Positions 7,401 through 15,280 of a stretch of DNA of 21,840 nt are shown here, in pieces (within the stretch, counting starts at the first letter, position 1; every line of letters begins with the position of its first letter). The translations under genes were made by a program, and so were the position numbers. The notes beneath the pieces are model-generated. The model searched no databases and had not been told where the DNA came from. It saw only the letters and a program-made list of their open reading frames with translations. The stretch is from Planctomycetia bacterium (GTDB lineage: Bacteria > Planctomycetota > Planctomycetia > Pirellulales > UBA1268), in assembly GCA_009926295.1 (NCBI GenBank), contig RFPF01000018.1, forward strand, positions 1 to 21,840. Direction: 5' to 3'.

Positions 7401-8843
7401 ATGCATCGTGTTTCACGCCGCAGGCTGCTGGCCGCTTCCGCGACGACGCTCGGGCTCGCCGTCAGGGGAGGCACGATGACCGCCGCCGGACCGGGCTTCG
7501 GCCTGCGCGTCCGGGACGTGCGGACCGAGTTCCGCGAGTATCGCTACCGAACGCCGTACAAGTTCGGGGGCGTGCCGGTCGACAGGGCCACGATCACGGA
7601 GGTCGCGATCGACGTGGAAACCCGCGACGGCCACCGCGCGACGGGCGTCGGAGCGATGCCCCTGGGAAACGTGTGGGCGTTCCCGGCGCGCGATCTTCCG
7701 TACGACTCGACGCTCGAGGCGATGCGGGCCCTCGCGGAGCGGATCGCGGGCATCGTGCGCAGCTGCACCGAGTCGGCCCATCCCCTCGAGTTCTGGCATC
7801 TGCTCGAGCCCGAATTCCTGGCGGCGGCCCGTGCGGAGTCGGCGCGGCTGCACCTCGCGGTGCCGATCCCGAAACTCGCCACGCTCGTGGCGGCCAGTCC
7901 TTTCGATGCGGCCCTCCACGACGCCTGCGGGAAGGCGCTCGCCCGCAGCAGTTTCCTCACGCTCTCCCCGGAGCTCGTCGGCCACGACCTCTCCCGCTAT
8001 CTGGGCCGCGACTTCACGGGGGTCGACCTGCAGGCCGTGGTTCGCGCCACGCCCGCCGCCACGGTGCCGATGTTTCATTCCGTGGGCGGCAGCGACCCAC
8101 TTACCGACGCCGATGCCGAAGCGGCGAACGTGCCGCACGACGGCCTGCCGCGCACCCTCGCCGAATGGATCCGGTTCAACGGGCTCTGGAACATCAAGAT
8201 CAAACTCCAGGGCGAATCACTCGACTGGGACGTGGAGCGAACGCTCGCCGTCGACCGCATCGCCCGCGGGACGCGACCGGAGGCCGCCTGGCGGTACTGC
8301 GTCGACTTCAACGAGCGCTGCCCGAACGTGGCCTACGTGCTGGAATACCTCGAGCGGGTGCGGACCGCGTCGCCGGAATGCCTCGCGGGCATCCTCTATG
8401 TGGAGCAGCCGACGGCCCGCGATCTCGCCGCGCTCCCGCGGAACGACATGCACGCCGCGGCGGACCTGCGGCCGATCGTGATCGATGAGTCGCTCACCGA
8501 CCTCGAGAGCCTCCTGATGGCCCGCGACCTCGGCTACACGGGCGTGGCACTCAAAGCCTGCAAGGGCCAGTCCCACAGCCTTCTGATGGCGGCGGCAGCG
8601 GCCCGACACGACATGTTCGTCTGCGTGCAGGACCTCACCTGCCCGGGGGCAGCCCTCGTCCACTCGGCAGGAATCGCCGCCTGGGTGCCGGGAGTCGCCG
8701 GCCTGGAGGCGAACGCCCGGCAATACGTGCCCGAGGCGAACCGCGGATGGGAGGAGAGGATTCCCGGCATCTTCCGGGTCACCGACGGGTCGCTCCACAC
8801 CGCGACCCTGGCGGAGCGGCCCGGCCTCGGCGCCGCGGGCTGA
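7401..8843 (+). CDS. Enolase-superfamily (mandelate racemase/muconate lactonizing-type) protein with Tat-type signal
   Basis: A 480-residue protein. The N-terminus SRRRLLAASATTLGLAV has the twin-arginine pattern and a hydrophobic core, suggesting Tat export of a folded protein. The body has the enolase-superfamily layout. An N-terminal capping region is followed by the barrel: Lys-x-Lys at 266/268 in IKIKLQG, then metal-ligand candidates Asp302 (VDFNE), Glu335 (YVEQPT) and Asp362/Glu363 (VIDESLTD), then a late lysine in GVALKACKGQ (Lys385/Lys388). These families abstract an alpha-proton from a carboxylate substrate to give epimers, racemates or dehydrated products. The substrate cannot be assigned. 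It lies 17 bases after the PfkB kinase gene. An internal ATG at 7476 would delete the signal and give a cytoplasmic form, but the twin-arginine start looks genuine. Confident on superfamily, moderate on export. Confidence 0.85.
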   Translation: MHRVSRRRLLAASATTLGLAVRGGTMTAAGPGFGLRVRDVRTEFREYRYRTPYKFGGVPVDRATITEVAIDVETRDGHRATGVGAMPLGNVWAFPARDLPYDSTLEAMRALAERIAGIVRSCTESAHPLEFWHLLEPEFLAAARAESARLHLAVPIPKLATLVAASPFDAALHDACGKALARSSFLTLSPELVGHDLSRYLGRDFTGVDLQAVVRATPAATVPMFHSVGGSDPLTDADAEAANVPHDGLPRTLAEWIRFNGLWNIKIKLQGESLDWDVERTLAVDRIARGTRPEAAWRYCVDFNERCPNVAYVLEYLERVRTASPECLAGILYVEQPTARDLAALPRNDMHAAADLRPIVIDESLTDLESLLMARDLGYTGVALKACKGQSHSLLMAAAAARHDMFVCVQDLTCPGAALVHSAGIAAWVPGVAGLEANARQYVPEANRGWEERIPGIFRVTDGSLHTATLAERPGLGAAG

Positions 8844-8869
8844 AGCACACTTTTCGGCCGATTGCGGAG

Positions 8870-8943
8870 AGTGTACGGGCGTCCAGAAATTCTGCTTGCC
8901 AGCCCGGGGCCCAGCCGATAGTATACCCGCGTTCAGTGTACGG
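8870..8943. repeat. Direct repeat AGTGTACGG flanking the recA promoter
   Basis: The 9-mer AGTGTACGG occurs exactly at 8870-8878 and again at 8935-8943, 65 bases apart (about six helical turns), bracketing the recA -35 and -10 elements. A short palindrome, CAGAA-A-TTCTG (8884-8894), sits just before the -35. These are candidate regulator sites; which protein binds them, if any, is unknown. Confidence 0.4.
8896..8924 (+). promoter_or_regulatory. Probable sigma70-type promoter of recA
   Basis: TTGCCA (8896-8901, 5 of 6 matches to the -35 consensus) and TAGTAT (8919-8924, 4 of 6 matches to the -10) are separated by the optimal 17 bases. Transcription would start near 8931, about 90 bases before the recA start codon. 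Confidence 0.55.
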
Positions 8944-8946
8944 TTC
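8931..8946 (+). promoter_or_regulatory. Candidate SOS-type operator at the recA transcription start
   Basis: GTTC-N8-GTTC (8931-8934 and 8943-8946) coincides with the predicted transcription start. It resembles the GTTC-N7-GTTC LexA box of alphaproteobacteria but has one extra spacer base, so it may be coincidental. The position is what a recA repressor site would require. No lexA gene is present in the window to support the assignment. Confidence 0.25.
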
Positions 8947-9022
8947 CGCGGCAAATCGCTCGATTCATGGTGGCGAAGCAACCACCCCGACGACGTGCCG
9001 GGAAGCGAGGGAGACTATCGCC

Positions 9023-10189
9023 ATGGTGATGGCAACGGCAGGAGTCAACGGTCGGATGGCAAAGAAACACTCGGAATCGAAGCCGGCGGAATCGCGCCAG
9101 ACGGCCGACAAGCGGCGTGGTACGAAGGGCGGAGCCTCGTTCCTGGAGACGAACACCGCCCTGCGGAACACGCTCGCCCAGATCGAAAAGGAGTTCGGCG
9201 AGGGTTCGATCATGCCGCTGGGTTCCAACGCCCAGGCGCCGATCGAGGGCATCTCGTCGGGAAGCCTTTCGGTCGATCTCGCACTCGGCGGCAAGGGCTT
9301 TCCCAGGGGGCGGATCGTCGAGATCTTCGGCCCCGAATCGAGCGGCAAGACCACGCTCGCCCTCCACGCCGTCGCCACGGCGCAGAAGGCCGGCGGGATC
9401 GCGGCGTTCATCGACGCCGAGCACGCCCTCGACCCGAGCTGGGCGAAGAAACTGGGGATCTCACTGGAGAGCCTGCTCGTGAGCCAGCCGACCAGCGGCG
9501 AGGAGGCGCTCCAGATCTGCGAACTGCTCGTGAAGAGCAACTCCGTCGACATCATCGTGGTCGATTCCGTCGCGGCGCTCGTGCCGCAGAAGGAGCTGGA
9601 GGGTGAAATCGGTGATTCGGTCGTGGGACTGCAGGCACGGCTCATGAGCCAGGCCATGCGCAAGCTCACCGGCTGCATCGCCAAGGCCAAGACCACCGTG
9701 ATCTTCATCAATCAGCTGCGCGAGAAGATCGGAGTGATGTTCGGCAGTCCCGAAACGACGCCGGGCGGAAAGGCTCTGAAGTTCTACGCCTCGTGCCGGG
9801 TCGACGTCCGCCGGATCGGCGCGCTCAAGGACGGCGAGGACGTGGTGGGGCAGCGGGTCCGGGTGAAGATCGTCAAGAACAAGGTGGCGCCGCCCTTTCG
9901 CGTGGCCGAGTTCGACATGATGCACGCCAACGGCATCAGCATCGAGGGAGACCTGCTCGACCTGGCCGTGGCGGCCAAACTCGTGGACAAGACCGGCACG
10001 TGGCTGCGATATGGCGAAGTGCACCTGGGCCAGGGACGCGAGAAGGCACGGATGTTCCTCAAGGAGAATCCCGCGGTGGCCCAGGAACTGCGGGAGAAGA
10101 TCCTCGCCAGCAAGGAGCCCGTGATCGCCGTCGAGGGCGTCGCCGCTGCCGGCGACGACGCCGACGAGACCGAAGGCGACGACGAATAG
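9023..10189 (+). CDS. recA: Recombinase RecA
   Basis: A 388-residue ATPase that forms filaments on single-stranded DNA, drives homologous recombination and normally triggers SOS by promoting LexA self-cleavage. The Walker A motif GPESSGKT is at residues 103-110. Walker B-like IIVVDSVAALVP, the L1/L2-region sequence with INQLREKIGVMFG-PETTPGGKALKFY, and the C-terminal domain are all present and intact. The C-terminus is an acidic tail (DDADETEGDDE), which in other RecA proteins tempers DNA binding. ATG 9023 has GGGAG nine bases upstream. ATG 9056 (MAKKHSES) has AGGAG eleven bases upstream and is the main alternative; it would shorten a poorly conserved N-terminus by 11 residues. Expression is probably from the promoter at 8896-8924. 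Confidence 0.97.
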   Translation: MVMATAGVNGRMAKKHSESKPAESRQTADKRRGTKGGASFLETNTALRNTLAQIEKEFGEGSIMPLGSNAQAPIEGISSGSLSVDLALGGKGFPRGRIVEIFGPESSGKTTLALHAVATAQKAGGIAAFIDAEHALDPSWAKKLGISLESLLVSQPTSGEEALQICELLVKSNSVDIIVVDSVAALVPQKELEGEIGDSVVGLQARLMSQAMRKLTGCIAKAKTTVIFINQLREKIGVMFGSPETTPGGKALKFYASCRVDVRRIGALKDGEDVVGQRVRVKIVKNKVAPPFRVAEFDMMHANGISIEGDLLDLAVAAKLVDKTGTWLRYGEVHLGQGREKARMFLKENPAVAQELREKILASKEPVIAVEGVAAAGDDADETEGDDE

Positions 10190-10225
10190 TCGACGCATCC
10201 ACGCCACGACACATCGGCTGATTCA

Positions 10226-10268
10226 TCCGCCCACGAGCGACCGACCCAAGCGGCCGCCCGTGGGCGGA
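10226..10268 (+). terminator. Hairpin between recA and alaS (possible recA transcript end)
   Basis: TCCGCCCACG (10226-10235) is the exact reverse complement of CGTGGGCGGA (10259-10268), forming a 10-bp GC-rich stem with a 23-base loop. It starts 37 bases after the recA stop. No T-run follows, so intrinsic termination is doubtful; a 3'-end stabiliser or Rho-dependent end is possible. Confidence 0.35.
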
Positions 10269-10342
10269 GTCGTCTTCCGATTCGTGCCGGCCGAGCCGTG
10301 GTGGGCCTGATCGCCGCCTGCCGGCCGGCGGCCGTTTGCGTG

Positions 10343-10348
10343 TATAGT
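10343..10348 (+). promoter_or_regulatory. Candidate -10 element for alaS
   Basis: TATAGT (10343-10348) matches 5 of 6 -10 positions and stands out in GC-rich surroundings, about 50 bases before the alaS start. No clear -35 lies 16-18 bases upstream. A perfect palindrome AGGGATCCCT (10373-10382) would fall about 20 bases into the transcript and could be an operator or chance. Confidence 0.35.
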
Positions 10349-10398
10349 GCCCCGGGTTCGGACCGTACCGCCAGGGATCCCTCGGAGTCGCACGCGAC

Positions 10399-13011
10399 AT
10401 GAAGGCCGATGAACTTCGCGAGGCTTATCTCGCCTTTTTCGAGTCGAAGGGCTGCATCCGCCGCCCCAGTGACGTGCTCGTGCCGCGGTGGGACCCCTCC
10501 GTGCTCTTCACGCCCGCGGGAATGAATCAGTTCAAGGACCACTTCCTCGGCAAGTGCAAGCTCGAGTTCACCCGGGCCACCACCTGCCAGAAGTGCCTGC
10601 GCACCGGCGACATCGACAACGTCGGCCGCACGGCCAGGCACCACACCTTCTTCGAAATGCTCGGCAACTTCAGCTTCGGCGACTACTTCAAGCGCGAGGC
10701 GATCCAGTGGGCCTGGGAGTTTCTGACCGCGAAAAACTGGCTCGACATCGCCCCCGACAAACTCTCCGTGACCGTCTACCAGGACGACGACGAGGCCTTC
10801 CGCATCTGGGCCGAGGAGATCGGGGTGCCCGCCGCCAGGATCACGCGGATGGGCGAGGACGACAACTTCTGGCCGGCAGGCGCGCCCTCGCAGGGCCCCG
10901 ACGGCGTGTGCGGCCCATGCAGCGAAATCTTCTATCGCATGCCCGATGGCAGCGACGTGGAGATCTGGAACCTCGTCTTCACGCAGTTCAACCGCGTCGG
11001 CGCCCCGCCCGACAACCTCCGTCCATTGCCCAGCCGCAACATCGACACCGGCATGGGCCTGGAGCGCACCGCGGCGATGCTGCAGGGAGTCGACTCCAAC
11101 TTCCACATCGACATCCTGCGGCCGCTCGTCGAGGCGGTCGCGGATGTCTGCCACAGGCGATATGTGCCAGCCGACGACGATGGCCGCCGGATGCGCCGGA
11201 TCGCCGACCACGTCCGGGCCTGCACCTTCGCGATCCACGAGAACGTCCTGCCGGGCAACAACGAGGAGAAGTACGTCGTGAAGCGGCTCCTCAGGCGGGC
11301 CGTGCTCGACGGCCGCCAGATGGGGGTCACGAAGCCCTTTCTCCACGAACTTCCAGGCACCGTCGCGGGGCTCATGAAAAAGCCCTATCCGGAACTGGCC
11401 GAGACGGCCGACCGCGTGGCCGCCGTGATCGAGCGGGAGGAGGAGTCGTTTCTCGCCACGATCGATGGCGGGCTCGAGCGGATCGAGCGGCTCTTCGCCG
11501 CGATCGAGAAATCGGGCGCCGGCCTGGTGGGCGGCGTCGAGGCGGCCGAACTCTACACCACCTACGGCTTCCCACCCGAACTGCTCGAGACGCTCGCCGC
11601 GGAGCGCAACTGCGCCTTCGACTGGAGTGGGTTTCGCGAGGCGATGGAAGCCCATGGGCAACGCTCCGGTGCCGGAAGCAGGGGCGAGGTGTTCGCGTCG
11701 GGCCCGCTCGACGCCCTCAAGAAGGCGATGCACGGATCGGAGTTCGTCGGCTACGAAAAGCTCGACACCACGGGCAAGGTCATCGGCATCATCGCGCAGG
11801 ACCGGCTCTGCGACAGCCTGCGGGAGGTGGGCCATGAGGCGCCGGTGACGGTGGTGCTCGACCGCACGAGTTTCTACGGCGAGTCGGGGGGGCAGGTGGG
11901 CGACTCGGGCTCGCTCGGGTGGGCCGACGGCAGCTTCGAGGTGATCGACACGCAGCGGGAAGGCGGCTTCATGCTCCACGTGGGGCACCTGCGGAAAGGC
12001 ACGCTCGAGCTCGGACAGGATGTCGCCGCCCGTGTCGACGCGGCCCGGCGGGCGGCGATCCGCCGCGCTCATTCCGCCACGCACCTGATCCATGCCGCGC
12101 TGCAGCACCACCTCGGCTCCCACGCCGTGCAGCAGGGCTCGAAGGTCGACGCCGACACGCTCCGTTTCGACTTCTCGCACACCAGCGCCGTCGGCGCCGA
12201 CACGCTGCGGCAGATCGAGACGCTGGTGAACGAGCACACGCTCGCCGCCGTGCCGGTCGCGGCGAGGCTGCTGCCGCTTGCCGAGGCCCGCCACGCCGGC
12301 GCCATGATGCTGTTTGGGGAGAAATACCCGGACGTCGTCCGCATGGTGACGATGGACGGCGTGAGCCGCGAACTCTGTGGCGGCACGCACGTCTCCAACA
12401 CCGGCCAGATCGGCATGGTGAAGATCGTGGGAGAAGAGAGCGTGTCGGCCGGCACCCGGCGGGTCAGCGCCGTCACTGGCCTCAAGGCGGTCGAGCGGCT
12501 GCGGCAGGCGGAGGGCGTGCTTGCGGAGTCGGCGGCGGCGCTGAAGGTGCCGGTGGCCGAACTGCCGACGCGGCTGTCGGCCATGGTCAAGGAGCTCAAG
12601 GATCTCAAGAAGACGAGGGGAGCCGCCCCGGGCGCGGCGCTCTCCGTGGACGACCTCCTCGCCGGCGCGGCCGACGTCGGCGGAACGCGCGTCGTCGTGG
12701 CCGACGCCAGGGGCAGCGACGCGGCCGCGATGCGACAATGCATCGATCAACTGCGGCGCAAGGCCAGCCCGATCGCCGTGCTCCTCGGATCGACCGAGGC
12801 CGACAAGGTGACGCTCGTGGCGGGCATCTCGAGGGAACTGGAGGCCCGCGGACTGTCCGCCGGCAGCTGGATCAAGGATCCGGCCACGATCGTGGGGGGC
12901 AGGGGGGGCGGCAAGCCCGACCTCGCCCAGGCCGGCGGCAAGCTCGTGGACAAGCTCCCCGAGGCCCTCTCCGCCGCCCGCACCTTGATCGAGAAACTGC
13001 TCCAGGTCTAG
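10399..13011 (+). CDS. alaS: Alanyl-tRNA synthetase
   Basis: An 870-residue class II synthetase that charges tRNA-Ala and edits mischarged Ser or Gly. The N-terminal catalytic domain is clear: AYLAFFESKGC, FTPAGMNQFKDHFLG, TTCQKCLRTGDIDNVG and HHTFFEMLGNFSFGDYFK. The editing domain shows the zinc-site pattern HSATHLIH (His558, His562) and CGGTH (Cys660, His664). The C-Ala domain follows and includes GGRGGGKPDLAQAGG near the end, so the protein is full length. ATG 10399 gives the standard N-terminus MKADELREAYLAFF; GGAG (10384-10387) lies 11 bases upstream. It follows recA after 209 bases containing a hairpin and its own -10-like element, so independent transcription is likely. It converges on tpx with only 19 bases between the stops. 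Confidence 0.98.
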   Translation: MKADELREAYLAFFESKGCIRRPSDVLVPRWDPSVLFTPAGMNQFKDHFLGKCKLEFTRATTCQKCLRTGDIDNVGRTARHHTFFEMLGNFSFGDYFKREAIQWAWEFLTAKNWLDIAPDKLSVTVYQDDDEAFRIWAEEIGVPAARITRMGEDDNFWPAGAPSQGPDGVCGPCSEIFYRMPDGSDVEIWNLVFTQFNRVGAPPDNLRPLPSRNIDTGMGLERTAAMLQGVDSNFHIDILRPLVEAVADVCHRRYVPADDDGRRMRRIADHVRACTFAIHENVLPGNNEEKYVVKRLLRRAVLDGRQMGVTKPFLHELPGTVAGLMKKPYPELAETADRVAAVIEREEESFLATIDGGLERIERLFAAIEKSGAGLVGGVEAAELYTTYGFPPELLETLAAERNCAFDWSGFREAMEAHGQRSGAGSRGEVFASGPLDALKKAMHGSEFVGYEKLDTTGKVIGIIAQDRLCDSLREVGHEAPVTVVLDRTSFYGESGGQVGDSGSLGWADGSFEVIDTQREGGFMLHVGHLRKGTLELGQDVAARVDAARRAAIRRAHSATHLIHAALQHHLGSHAVQQGSKVDADTLRFDFSHTSAVGADTLRQIETLVNEHTLAAVPVAARLLPLAEARHAGAMMLFGEKYPDVVRMVTMDGVSRELCGGTHVSNTGQIGMVKIVGEESVSAGTRRVSAVTGLKAVERLRQAEGVLAESAAALKVPVAELPTRLSAMVKELKDLKKTRGAAPGAALSVDDLLAGAADVGGTRVVVADARGSDAAAMRQCIDQLRRKASPIAVLLGSTEADKVTLVAGISRELEARGLSAGSWIKDPATIVGGRGGGKPDLAQAGGKLVDKLPEALSAARTLIEKLLQV

Positions 13012-13030
13012 CAGGAGCGGAGCGCGGGTC

Positions 13031-13552
13031 CTACACGAGCTTCTCGAGCGCCGCGATCGCGGCGTCGTAGTCGGGCTCGCTGGCCACTTCGTTCACGACC
13101 TGTGCGTACTGCACCACGCCCTTGGCATCGAGCACGAAGACCGCGCGGGCCAAAATCTTGAGCTCGTCGATGAGCACGCCCCACTTCTCGCCGAAGCTGC
13201 GGTCCATGTAATCACTGCCGTTTCGCATCGCCTTGATGTCCTCGGCGCCGCAGAAGCGGTTCATGGCGAAGGGGAGGTCGAGGCTCACGGTGAGGGCCGT
13301 GACCTTGTCGCCGAGCGCGGCGAGCCGCCCGTTGAACGTCCTCGTCTGCACCTGGCAGACCGGGGTGTCGAGCGAGGGCACGACGCTGATGAAGGCGGGC
13401 TTGCCGAGCAGGTCGGCCTTGGTGACGTGGGTCATGCCAGTCGGCCCGTAGGCGACGAGGTCGAAATCGGGGGCCACGGAGCCGACCCGCAGTTCCTCTC
13501 CGGCGAGCGTGAGCGGATTGCCCTTGAACGTGACGGCGCCGTGTCGACCCAT
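13031..13552 (-). CDS. tpx: Thiol peroxidase (Tpx-type peroxiredoxin)
   Basis: A 173-residue atypical two-cysteine peroxiredoxin that reduces hydrogen and organic peroxides using thioredoxin-type donors. It begins GAVTFKGNPLTLAGEELRVG, the usual Tpx N-terminus. The peroxidatic Cys66 lies in PSLDTPVCQVQT and the resolving Cys101 in NRFCGAED; both are intact. Length is normal for the family (about 165-175). ATG 13552 is preceded by a perfect AGGAGG seven bases upstream, the strongest ribosome binding site in the window, which excludes the long in-frame N-terminal extension. It converges on alaS. Upstream it diverges from the small membrane protein and manA operon. Strong translation signals suggest an abundant protein. 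Confidence 0.97.
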   Translation of the reverse strand: MGRHGAVTFKGNPLTLAGEELRVGSVAPDFDLVAYGPTGMTHVTKADLLGKPAFISVVPSLDTPVCQVQTRTFNGRLAALGDKVTALTVSLDLPFAMNRFCGAEDIKAMRNGSDYMDRSFGEKWGVLIDELKILARAVFVLDAKGVVQYAQVVNEVASEPDYDAAIAALEKLV

Positions 13553-13599
13553 GGAATTGCCTCCTGAAAACGAGCGTTGGAAAAGCGACTGGAATCGGC

Positions 13600-13627
13600 A
13601 GTATGGCGGCCGGACGGCCTTCGGCAA
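13600..13627 (-). promoter_or_regulatory. Candidate promoter of tpx
   Basis: Reading the minus strand, TTGCCG (13627-13622) and CATACT (13605-13600) are separated by 16 bases, each matching 4 of 6 consensus positions. Transcription would start near 13593, about 40 bases before the tpx ATG. No peroxide-responsive operator was recognised. Confidence 0.35.
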
Positions 13628-13723
13628 GCCGCCGCGTTTGCGGCCGCCGGGACGACGCATTCCGGGTGGGTTGGTAGGATTCGGGACCGCGACGCTCCAG
13701 GGCGTCGGACAGGACATGCGACC

Positions 13724-13894
13724 ATGCGGGCTCTCGGACGCTTCGGACAACTGCTCGGGCTCGGCATCCCCGTGTTCGCGGTGATCCTCGAACTCAACCG
13801 GACGATTTCACTCGGCCAGATGCTGGTGATGCTCGTGGCAGCCACCTGCTGCTTCTGGATCGGACGCATCCTGGAGGGCTACTCGAGGCCGTGA
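13724..13894 (+). CDS. Small membrane protein, translationally coupled to manA
   Basis: A 56-residue protein: a short basic N-terminus (MRALGRFGQ), a hydrophobic segment LLGLGIPVFAVILEL, a polar link, a second hydrophobic segment QMLVMLVAATCCFWIG, then RILEGYSRP. It therefore probably spans the membrane twice. The function is unknown. AGGA (13711-13714) lies nine bases before the ATG. Its TGA overlaps the ATG of manA by one base (TGATG), an arrangement typical of translational coupling and the best evidence that it is a real gene. A weak -10-like TAGGAT (13675-13680) may serve the operon. Confidence 0.7.
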   Translation: MRALGRFGQLLGLGIPVFAVILELNRTISLGQMLVMLVAATCCFWIGRILEGYSRP

Positions 13895-14913
13895 TGCACC
13901 CTCTCCTCGAGCCGATCTACCGCCGCTACCTCTGGGGAGGCCGGGGGTTCGCGACCACGCTCGGCCGAGACCTCCCGCCTGGCGAAGATTTCGCCGAGTC
14001 GTGGGAGTTGGTGGATCGGCCCGGGTCGGACCAGAGCGTGGTGTCCGCCGGCCCGCTCGCGGGTCGAACGCTCGGCGAACTGGTGCGTGACCGCGGCCGT
14101 GAACTTCTCGGCCGGCACGCGCCGCTCCCGGCCTTCCCGCTGTTGTTCAAGTTTCTCGACGCCCGCCGCGACCTCTCCGTTCAAGTTCATCCCGACGACG
14201 CTCGTGCCGCGCGGCTCGTCCCGCCCGACCGGGGCAAGACGGAGGCGTGGTACGTGATCGACGCGGCCCCGGGCAGCCGCATCTACGCGGGCCTGGCTCC
14301 CGGCGTCGGCCGCGCGGAACTGGCCGCTGCGATCGAGCGAGGCACGTGCGCGGATGTGCTGCATTCCTTCGTCGCCCGGGCAGGCGACTGCGTCTTCATC
14401 CCGGCGGGCACCGTGCACGCGATCGGGGCCGGGCTCCTCGTGGCCGAGATCCAGCAGTCGAGCGACGTCACCTACCGGCTGTTCGACTGGAATCGCGTCG
14501 GCCCCGACGGCAGGCCCCGTCCGCTCCACGTGGAGGCGGGCGTGGAGGCGGTGACGCGGTTCGGCCCCGTCGCCCCGGTGCAGCCGGTGGCGACCTTCGA
14601 CGCGGCCGTGAGGCGGCTGGTGACGGGGGAGTTCTTCGTGTTCGACGAGGTGCTGCCCACGGGCCCCTGGGAGATCGGCGGCGACGATGCCTGCCACGTC
14701 ATCGTGGTGCTCGAGGGCACGCTCCGGCTCGAAGACCGCTGGAGTCTGCCGGCTGCCGCCCGCGGCCGCACGCTGTTGCTGCCCGCCGCGATCGGAAGGC
14801 AGCGTGTCGACGCCGGCACCGGAGCGACGACGAAACTCCTCCACATCGCGCTCCCCGACCGGCATTTTTCCGATGGCAAACCGGCCTTGGCCGCGGCCCC
14901 CGGCGACCCCTAG
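13894..14913 (+). CDS. manA: Class I mannose-6-phosphate isomerase
   Basis: A 339-residue zinc-dependent cupin isomerase interconverting mannose 6-phosphate and fructose 6-phosphate, feeding GDP-mannose and polysaccharide synthesis or mannose use. Zinc ligands are visible: Gln and His in QVHPDD, Glu in KTEAWY, and His in PAGTVHAIG. The motif QQSSDVTYRLFDWNR, with its catalytic-region arginine, is typical of the short bacterial ManA group. A second cupin-like half carrying the C-terminal beta strands completes the protein. ATG 13894 overlaps the upstream stop; a GTG at 13891 would add one residue. The small lipoprotein gene follows nine bases after the stop, so the three genes are probably one transcript. 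Confidence 0.95.
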   Translation: MHPLLEPIYRRYLWGGRGFATTLGRDLPPGEDFAESWELVDRPGSDQSVVSAGPLAGRTLGELVRDRGRELLGRHAPLPAFPLLFKFLDARRDLSVQVHPDDARAARLVPPDRGKTEAWYVIDAAPGSRIYAGLAPGVGRAELAAAIERGTCADVLHSFVARAGDCVFIPAGTVHAIGAGLLVAEIQQSSDVTYRLFDWNRVGPDGRPRPLHVEAGVEAVTRFGPVAPVQPVATFDAAVRRLVTGEFFVFDEVLPTGPWEIGGDDACHVIVVLEGTLRLEDRWSLPAAARGRTLLLPAAIGRQRVDAGTGATTKLLHIALPDRHFSDGKPALAAAPGDP

Positions 14914-14922
14914 AGTCCCGTC

Positions 14923-15177
14923 ATGATCGCGAGACTCATCGTCGCCGTAACGCTGATCGGATCCGCGGGCTGCGCGTCGCTCGGCAAGCCGCAGTGGCTC
15001 GAACCCGGGCCGGCCGCCAACCAGCGGCGGAAGGCGGTGCGGTTCGACCCCTATCTGCAGGACGACATCGCCCCATCGCAACTGCGGCTGCCGCTCATGG
15101 ACGGCGCACGGCCGCGCGACTTCCTGGAGCCGGTTCCCGAGGTAAGGCGGGCCCGGTGGTGGTCGCCCACGCAGTGA
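14923..15177 (+). CDS. Small putative lipoprotein of unknown function
   Basis: An 84-residue protein with a short signal sequence (MIARLIVAVTLIGSAGC) ending in a Cys at residue 17 that could be lipidated; the -3 residue is Ser rather than the preferred Leu, so the lipobox is imperfect. The mature part contains RFDPYLQDDIAPSQLRLP and GARPRDFLEPVPE, a proline- and Arg-Pro-Arg-Asp-containing pattern that I associate with small planctomycete secreted proteins, without known function. It follows manA after nine bases and precedes the pseudouridine synthase by about 100. A real gene is likely; the role is unknown. Confidence 0.7.
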   Translation: MIARLIVAVTLIGSAGCASLGKPQWLEPGPAANQRRKAVRFDPYLQDDIAPSQLRLPLMDGARPRDFLEPVPEVRRARWWSPTQ

Positions 15178-15210
15178 GAGCGGCGGCGAGCGTGATCGCC
15201 GCGCCACGTG

Positions 15211-15216
15211 TATGAT
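15211..15216 (+). promoter_or_regulatory. Candidate -10 element for the pseudouridine synthase gene
   Basis: TATGAT (15211-15216) matches 5 of 6 -10 positions and lies about 65 bases before the GTG start, in the 103-base gap after the lipoprotein gene. There is no good -35. The same hexamer recurs upstream of cobA-hemD. Confidence 0.25.
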
Positions 15217-15280
15217 CGTCATCCGCATCGGCCGCTGTCCGCGGCGATGACGAATTTGCCGCGTCTCGAGGAATTTCGCC

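Noticed and set aside
9784..12750. A 988-codon open frame on the minus strand across the end of recA and most of alaS
   Set aside because: It is antisense to two intact housekeeping genes. Its translation is His/Arg/Asp/Gly-rich without domain-like segments, as expected from the complement of high-GC codons.
13577..13723. Upstream extension of the small membrane protein frame
   Set aside because: It runs through the tpx promoter region, and the ATG at 13724 has a suitable AGGA nine bases upstream.
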